A stretch of 10,181 bases of DNA. Origin: CAYNJF01 sp964397555 (GTDB lineage: Bacteria; Pseudomonadota; Gammaproteobacteria; Berkiellales; Berkiellaceae). Shown here piece after piece: positions 6,285 to 10,181 of this stretch. Position 1 is the first letter of the stretch; each line of letters begins with the position of its first letter. Under the pieces are notes generated by a model. That model was not told where the DNA came from. It ran no database searches and saw nothing but the letters and a program-made list of their open reading frames with translations. Made by a program: the position numbers and the translations under genes. Where the stretch lies: positions 1 through 10,181 of the forward strand of contig CAYNJF010000069.1 of assembly GCA_964397555.1 (NCBI GenBank). The letters run 5' to 3'.

Positions 6285-7343
6285 CTATCTTGGAGGAGGC
6301 CTTCTATGATGATGGTGGGGCGGTCTCCTAGGTGGCGGTGGTCTTCGCCCTTCGGGTGAGGGCTCAAGTTCTCTAGGCACTTGGCGGCCCATCTCATTGG
6401 TTTGAGGTTCCCCAGATGGTTGTGCCTCACGGGGGGGAGCCTCTCGTGAGGGGGCTCGTTCATTCGGTTTTGTCTTTTGGGGTGGTGTGGCTTGATTCGG
6501 TGCTCCGTAAAACAGATCAAGATTTTGATTTGACGAAGGTGGCTGATTGGTTCCTTGCGGTTGTGGTCTTCGCTCACCACCACCTTGTTTTTGAAAACTT
6601 GGATCAGGCGTTCCCATAAAACATCTAGGGATGAATGGAAAGTTGCTGGTCAATACGTAATGATAAGTGCCATTTGGGTACTCTGTGGTTTTGGATACAC
6701 GCCCATTGCAGCGATCTAAATCACCCGCTCCCTCAACGTACTCGTAATCTTGGACAAAGCGCCCATCGTAGGAACCCCCTGGGCCCGAAGGCCTTGACCC
6801 TTTCTTTAAGCGGTAACTAGAGGTTAAAGCACCTAGATAATCACCCGAATCATTGGTATACCCCGTATCAGAATAGATAGGAAATCCATCGGCGGCAAAA
6901 CCAACGAGAGTTGGCGCGCTTGAGTGAACACGAACAGGATTGCCATGATAGTGATAAGCGCCATTAGGTTGAACGTGCGCGTGATTAAAATCAAGCCCCA
7001 AATTTATGGCGTTGGATTTTGCTTCATAGTTCCAACCGCTTGAGCGATCATTATTCCAATATTCAGCGGTGCCGGGATCAAAAGGGATCCCATTCAGCGC
7101 AACACCAAATGAATAATTTCGAAGTGGGGTGGGGGATGCGTTCTTCTTTGGGTTCACCGTTACTTTAAAGGTATAAGATTGAGCTTTAATCGCATTGGGA
7201 TTGTTGGCGTTAGGGAAGTTGCCAGTGGCATGATTCGGCAATCCATCGCTTTTGATGACTCGATAATTTCCCTCAATGGTCATGGTTGCGGCCATGACGG
7301 CGCATGGCACAAAAGCCATCAACAAAAGCGGTGAAACACGCAT
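6285..7343 (-). CDS. Exported YHYH-domain protein with Pro/Arg/His-rich C-terminal tail
   Basis: A 352-aa protein of the YHYH family, whose function is not established. The ATG at 7343 follows GAGAG by seven bases and yields a clean signal peptide (RVSPLLLMAFVPCAVMA, cut before A19 or nearby). The TTG twelve bases upstream is less likely. The mature domain (about 20-245) carries FNHAHVQPNGAYHYHG (Y130-H133), GFAADGFPIY and a second histidine site GTYHYVLT near 225-232, ending FPFIPRCFMGTP. These His-rich motifs suggest metal binding, but this is unproven. C212 and C241 could form a disulfide. From about 250 the chain is low-complexity: Gln/Gly/Pro, then alternating Pro and charged residues, ending in PPPPRRPPHHHHRRPPPR. 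It acts outside the cytoplasm. Convergent with the 406-aa gene and divergent from the kinase-like gene. Confidence 0.9.
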   Translation of the reverse strand: MRVSPLLLMAFVPCAVMAATMTIEGNYRVIKSDGLPNHATGNFPNANNPNAIKAQSYTFKVTVNPKKNASPTPLRNYSFGVALNGIPFDPGTAEYWNNDRSSGWNYEAKSNAINLGLDFNHAHVQPNGAYHYHGNPVRVHSSAPTLVGFAADGFPIYSDTGYTNDSGDYLGALTSSYRLKKGSRPSGPGGSYDGRFVQDYEYVEGAGDLDRCNGRVSKTTEYPNGTYHYVLTSNFPFIPRCFMGTPDPSFQKQGGGERRPQPQGTNQPPSSNQNLDLFYGAPNQATPPQKTKPNERAPSREAPPREAQPSGEPQTNEMGRQVPRELEPSPEGRRPPPPRRPPHHHHRRPPPR

Positions 7344-7462
7344 GCATTCTCTCAATCAATAACCCTAACTCAAAGATAGGCCATTTGGTTCAGATCCATA
7401 AAATATACCATTATCAAATTAAGCTTTTACACCAAAGGTCGATAATGATGTAAACAAGGAGA
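7344..7462. other. Divergent intergenic region between YHYH and kinase-like genes
   Basis: This AT-rich 119-bp gap must carry promoters for both outward-facing genes, for example around the ATAAAATATACC stretch at 7398-7409. I found no pair of -35 and -10 hexamers with proper spacing that I would defend, and no clear operator. An in-frame TAA at 7451-7453 sets the upstream limit of the kinase-like reading frame. Confidence 0.3.
7456..7461 (+). promoter_or_regulatory. Strong SD that sits too close to the ATG of the kinase-like gene
   Basis: AAGGAG lies only one base before the ATG at 7463 but seven bases before the in-frame TTG at 7469, which is codon 3. Normal spacing favours the TTG as initiator, which would start the protein at KDINRR after the Met and remove two residues. 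No other in-frame start exists upstream because of the TAA at 7451. Confidence 0.4.
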
Positions 7463-8623
7463 ATGGCATTGAAAGACATCAATCGACGATTACCACAGTA
7501 CGTCCATACAGATCAAATGGCCGATCCCGAAAAAGGGTATTTGCTCAGCGACTCTGAGCGAGACATTGTTCTTGAAATTTACAAGCCTGGCTATTACCAA
7601 AGGGGCAATGTATTAAGGCTGGATCATACGCTGTTAGTCACCAAGGATTTCCAGCAATACGTCTTTCCGAATCAAGTGGATGCTCATACCAGTGTGGTTC
7701 ATCTTCAGTATGATAAACGTGTTCGAGTTGCTCAAAATGTTCGAACCGGCCACTGGGTCGTGGTGGTTGAATTCATCTATCGTGATTATGACAACGAGCG
7801 AGTACTCAACATTGACTCGGTTCGCACCAAATACGCGGTGTACAAGAATCGCATTATCAAATTAAGCACGATGCTTTATCATCAAGGGGTGTTAAGTCTC
7901 GAGGATTTTGAAACGATTGGGGATCGGATTGATAACACCGACTTTGAGTTTTTAATAACATGGTACAAAGAGTGGAAAAGTAAGAACAAACCCACGAAAG
8001 ATCCGCTGGTCCAAGAACATCTTGAAATGCTGAACTTATGGTTTAAAGATGGGTATGCTTTTGAGTATCGCATTAAATCCATACGTGCCCATTCTCGTCA
8101 AGAGCGAGAAGCGTTGATGATTGCTGGCGAGTATATCAGTCATTTCGACACGCGAACGGTGATTCCTTTTCATTATGGAGAGCGTTTAAACGATTACTTA
8201 GCGCATACCCTTGAGGACGATAAAAAAATCGAGCTTGCACGAAGTGTTCTTCAGGTGGTAGATGAGCTTCAGAGTCAATGTCAGGTTATTCATCGAGATC
8301 TGAAACCGGGCAATATCATTTACGATGCCGAGTCTAAAACATCTAAATTAGTCGATTACAGCCTAGCCATCCATGTCAATGACGTTGATGAGGCAACCCA
8401 AGAGGTGGGTACGTTAAATTATCGACCCCCTGAAGTCACCCATGGGGAAAAAAGCCACTATTCGTTTAAGTCGGATAATTACGCCGTTGGGGTGATCTTA
8501 GAGAAGATTTTTGGGGAGAACCCTTCGGATAGGCTTAAGCCCTGGATAGAAGCCTCTCAAGCCTTAAAAGAGGATAACCCTTCACAAAGGCCCGAGTTGG
8601 CTGAACTGTTGAAAAGACTCTAA
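7463..8623 (+). CDS. Atypical eukaryotic-like Ser/Thr protein kinase domain protein
   Basis: A 386-aa soluble protein with a recognisable kinase C-lobe at its C-terminus. The catalytic loop IHRDLKPGNII is intact (D279, K281, N284). The Mg-binding DFG is DYS (298-300). GTLNYRPPE (316-324) stands for the GTxxYxAPE segment, D338 in KSDNYAVGV for the helix-F Asp, and R376 in NPSQRP for the conserved Arg. The N-lobe is hard to see. VRVAQNVRTGHWVVVVEF (87-104) looks like strands 2-3, but the ATP-binding Lys is missing at the expected place and no Gly-rich loop is clear. About 110 mostly helical residues (120-230) separate it from a hinge-like VIPFHYGERLNDYL. Catalytic residues are kept, so it may still be active, or it may bind ATP differently. 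There is no transmembrane or sensor segment. The start may be the TTG at 7469. Substrate unknown; no phosphatase gene lies nearby. Confidence 0.85.
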   Translation: MALKDINRRLPQYVHTDQMADPEKGYLLSDSERDIVLEIYKPGYYQRGNVLRLDHTLLVTKDFQQYVFPNQVDAHTSVVHLQYDKRVRVAQNVRTGHWVVVVEFIYRDYDNERVLNIDSVRTKYAVYKNRIIKLSTMLYHQGVLSLEDFETIGDRIDNTDFEFLITWYKEWKSKNKPTKDPLVQEHLEMLNLWFKDGYAFEYRIKSIRAHSRQEREALMIAGEYISHFDTRTVIPFHYGERLNDYLAHTLEDDKKIELARSVLQVVDELQSQCQVIHRDLKPGNIIYDAESKTSKLVDYSLAIHVNDVDEATQEVGTLNYRPPEVTHGEKSHYSFKSDNYAVGVILEKIFGENPSDRLKPWIEASQALKEDNPSQRPELAELLKRL

Positions 8624-8928
8624 CGCCTGGGTTTGATTTTTTTGGCTTGGACGATATGCAACTCAAAAAAGAATTCCTCTTTTCGAGTTTTGCAACTAAA
8701 GTGCAATGGCTTGTCTATCTCTTTTAGGGTTTTTAGCGTCCAATCACCATTGCCTTGCACTTTAAACGTACCGGCTTTGGTGGTGACAGCTTTGTTCGAT
8801 TGGGATGTGATTTCGTCCCCAGTTTCATCATGTACTTTGAAGGACATGATGGTGCCAGGGACGCTGATACAGCCACTTAGTGTGCCCTGATCAGAAAGAG
8901 CTTCAAGCTTTCGAATATTCTTTTCCAT
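8620..8928 (-). CDS. Hypothetical 102-aa protein
   Basis: A small protein I do not recognise. It has no signal peptide or membrane segment. It starts with a short charged helix (MEKNIRKLEAL), followed by a mostly beta pattern with alternating hydrophobic residues (GTIMSFKVHDETGDEI, GTFKVQGNGDWTLKTL, FFFELHIVQA) and a basic end (KKIKPRR). C20 and C79 are the only cysteines. The ATG at 8928 is preceded by GGTGG at good spacing, which supports translation. Its TAG stop overlaps the TAA of the kinase-like gene on the other strand by a 4-bp tail-to-tail overlap. A small beta-sandwich or binding protein is possible, but this is a guess. Confidence 0.65.
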   Translation of the reverse strand: MEKNIRKLEALSDQGTLSGCISVPGTIMSFKVHDETGDEITSQSNKAVTTKAGTFKVQGNGDWTLKTLKEIDKPLHFSCKTRKEEFFFELHIVQAKKIKPRR

Positions 8929-8988
8929 GTGTTTCCACCAAGGTTCTATTGCTTTAAGAATAACATAATATGCTGTTGTGCGGGTTGA

Positions 8989-9216
8989 CTACACCCAGTC
9001 CATCTCACTTTTCACTGCGCAATACTGAAATGAGATGACAAATACGCAACTGTCATTATGCTCACCACAATCGCGGTAGAAGTTGGTAAGAGAACAAAAC
9101 TGTCCTTCGTGTTCAAAATTGTTGGTCCAAGCTTTGTAGTCCTCAGGTGGCTCCCAGTTTAATTGACTAAAAGCACCCCCATATTGAGATAAGACACCTT
9201 TATCTAGAGTATGCAT
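8989..9216 (-). CDS. Small Cys-containing hypothetical protein (75 aa)
   Basis: I do not recognise this protein. I chose the ATG at 9216 (MHTLDKGVLSQYGG) because extension to the ATG at 9285 would run into the start of the oppositely oriented patatin-like gene and has no SD; the internal start also has only a weak SD. The chain is polar and aromatic-rich (QLNWEPPEDYKAW) with four cysteines in the last 40 residues (QFC, RDC, DSC, QYC), which could bind metal or form disulfides, though no signal peptide is seen. It sits 60 bp upstream of the 102-aa gene on the same strand, so the two could form a small unit. It may also be a chance open frame. Confidence 0.4.
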   Translation of the reverse strand: MHTLDKGVLSQYGGAFSQLNWEPPEDYKAWTNNFEHEGQFCSLTNFYRDCGEHNDSCVFVISFQYCAVKSEMDWV

Positions 9217-9276
9217 GGCATATACTTTCAATATAAAACAGTAATGTATGTTGCGCAGAGTCAAACTGCAACTAAT

Positions 9277-9281
9277 AGGAG
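9277..9281 (+). promoter_or_regulatory. Ribosome binding site of the patatin-like gene
   Basis: AGGAG is two bases from the ATG at 9284 and six bases from the ATG at 9288. The second spacing is near optimal, and only that ATG opens the long patatin frame, so it decides the start. Confidence 0.7.
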
Positions 9282-9287
9282 CCATGA

Positions 9288-10181
9288 ATGGACAAACAGT
9301 CGGTGGTCAATCATCTTGAAAAAGCATGGGCTTGGCTGAAACAGACATCTTTGAAACTTTGGGCGTGGCTCAAACTGGCTTTTGTTTGGTTAATGCTCAA
9401 ACTTCGTGGCCAGCCGGCAAGACGCTTTGACATACCGTATGAAAAACCTAAGCGATCTCAACCTATCAAGCCCAGCATTACGGTGGTGCTAAGTGGCGGC
9501 GCGGCCAGAGGTCCGGCTCATTTGGGGGCTCTGTCGGTGCTCGAGGAGAACAATATTCCCATCGATTGCATCATAGGGACCAGCGTTGGGGCGTTTATCG
9601 GGGCGCTTTATTGCGATAATCCAGATTCAAAGGCACTCAAAGAAAAGCTTGATGCAATTCAAACAAAAGATCTTTTTGATCCAAACGCGTTTTCAACCAT
9701 CAAACTGATGGCTCGATTTTCAGGTTTATCCGAGGGCCGGGCTTTGCAGAACTTTTTAGATGATCATTTAAGCGTTAAAAATCTTGATGAGTTAAAAATT
9801 CCTTTTATCGCGGTTGCAACGGATTTGGAGATGGCTGAGCATGAGTATCTTGATGCAGGCCCAATTATCCCCGCTATTCATGCATCCTGTGCATTGCCTA
9901 TCGTGTATTCCCCAGTAAAAATGTACGGCAAAACTCTTGTGGATGGGGGCGTGATTTGTCCGGTTTCTGTCGATTTGGCCAAGAAGATGGGATCAAAACA
10001 CATCATTACCATCGATTTGAATACCGTAGAGTCGCCGAAAGCGGTGAATTCCAACCGTGAATTAGCTTACCGTAGTCTTTGGTTAGTATTAAAAAATCTT
10101 GCCAGCAAACAACTTGAACAATCAACGGTTGTTATTCAACCAAACTTTGTCAGCGAAAAACCATTTGATGACAAAAATGCT
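9288..10181 (+). CDS. Patatin-like phospholipase, RssA-type (3' end cut by window)
   Basis: The frame is open from the ATG at 9288 to the window edge (298 codons), so the C-terminus is missing. AGGAG at 9277-9281 lies six bases before this ATG; an overlapping ATG at 9284 opens only an 11-codon frame. The patatin core is complete: oxyanion loop SGGAARG (69-75), nucleophile elbow GTSVG with S99, and the catalytic-dyad Asp D219 in DGG. Segments such as IPFIAVATDL and IHASCALPIVYSPV fit the RssA-like branch. Members are serine acyl hydrolases acting on phospholipids or other acyl esters; the substrate here is unknown. Residues 10-40 precede the usual start of the domain and hold a Trp-rich hydrophobic stretch with a repeated AWLK (AWAWLK, WAWLK, VWLMLK), likely a membrane-binding helix. 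There is no cleavable signal peptide. Confidence 0.92.
   Translation, partial: MDKQSVVNHLEKAWAWLKQTSLKLWAWLKLAFVWLMLKLRGQPARRFDIPYEKPKRSQPIKPSITVVLSGGAARGPAHLGALSVLEENNIPIDCIIGTSVGAFIGALYCDNPDSKALKEKLDAIQTKDLFDPNAFSTIKLMARFSGLSEGRALQNFLDDHLSVKNLDELKIPFIAVATDLEMAEHEYLDAGPIIPAIHASCALPIVYSPVKMYGKTLVDGGVICPVSVDLAKKMGSKHIITIDLNTVESPKAVNSNRELAYRSLWLVLKNLASKQLEQSTVVIQPNFVSEKPFDDKNA

Noticed and set aside
6269..6583. Minus-strand 104-aa open frame inside the YHYH gene tail
   Set aside because: It is an alternative frame of the Pro/Arg/His low-complexity region. Repetitive GC-rich codons keep several frames open, and there is no SD or protein-like composition.
7310..7355. Lipoprotein signal for the YHYH protein (Cys at residue 14)
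   Set aside because: The residues before the Cys read FVP, which does not fit a lipobox, and a good signal peptidase I site follows.
8633..8890. Plus-strand open frame of 85 aa opposite the 102-aa gene
   Set aside because: Either strand could code here. The minus-strand frame has a good SD and a more protein-like composition, whereas this one lacks an SD.

Overview
The window looks like a piece of an aquatic gammaproteobacterial chromosome of moderate GC. The main reason is a proteorhodopsin gene followed on the same strand by a Brp/Blh-type beta-carotene dioxygenase, the usual light-driven proton pump plus retinal-making pair of surface-water bacteria. The peptide deformylase has a divergent motif I, and there are eukaryotic-like kinase and patatin genes. 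I cannot name the genus; an affinity to Legionellales is only a guess.

Left part (1-3277). After the last 30 codons of a plus-strand gene cut by the window edge comes a minus-strand block, read right to left: def (3277-2747), proteorhodopsin (2632-1898), blh (1855-1004) and a divergent SDR-family protein (958-161). The rhodopsin has its own plausible promoter and probably starts a three-gene operon. Blh would cleave beta-carotene to retinal and the opsin would bind it. The SDR could act on retinal or something unrelated. A strong UUCG-capped hairpin lies between the rhodopsin and blh genes, where it could set their relative expression. No carotenoid biosynthesis genes are in the window, so beta-carotene must be made elsewhere.

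Middle (3342-7343). A minus-strand gene encodes a 510-aa acidic protein with VCBS/cadherin-like domains and a duplicated N-terminal LSFEQLF-type motif. It is divergent from a plus-strand gene for an unrecognised 406-aa protein that may carry a zinc deaminase-like fold. That gene converges on a minus-strand gene for an exported YHYH-domain protein with a Pro/Arg/His-rich tail.

Right part (7463-10181). A plus-strand gene encodes an unusual Ser/Thr kinase-like protein (catalytic loop kept, N-lobe eroded). It meets tail to tail a minus-strand 102-aa hypothetical gene, and a further small Cys-containing hypothetical lies upstream of that. The window ends inside a plus-strand patatin-like phospholipase (RssA-type) with a Trp-rich N-terminal segment.

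No rRNA, tRNA, CRISPR array, insertion sequence or prophage signature was seen. Outside the rhodopsin operon the genes look like independent single-gene units.
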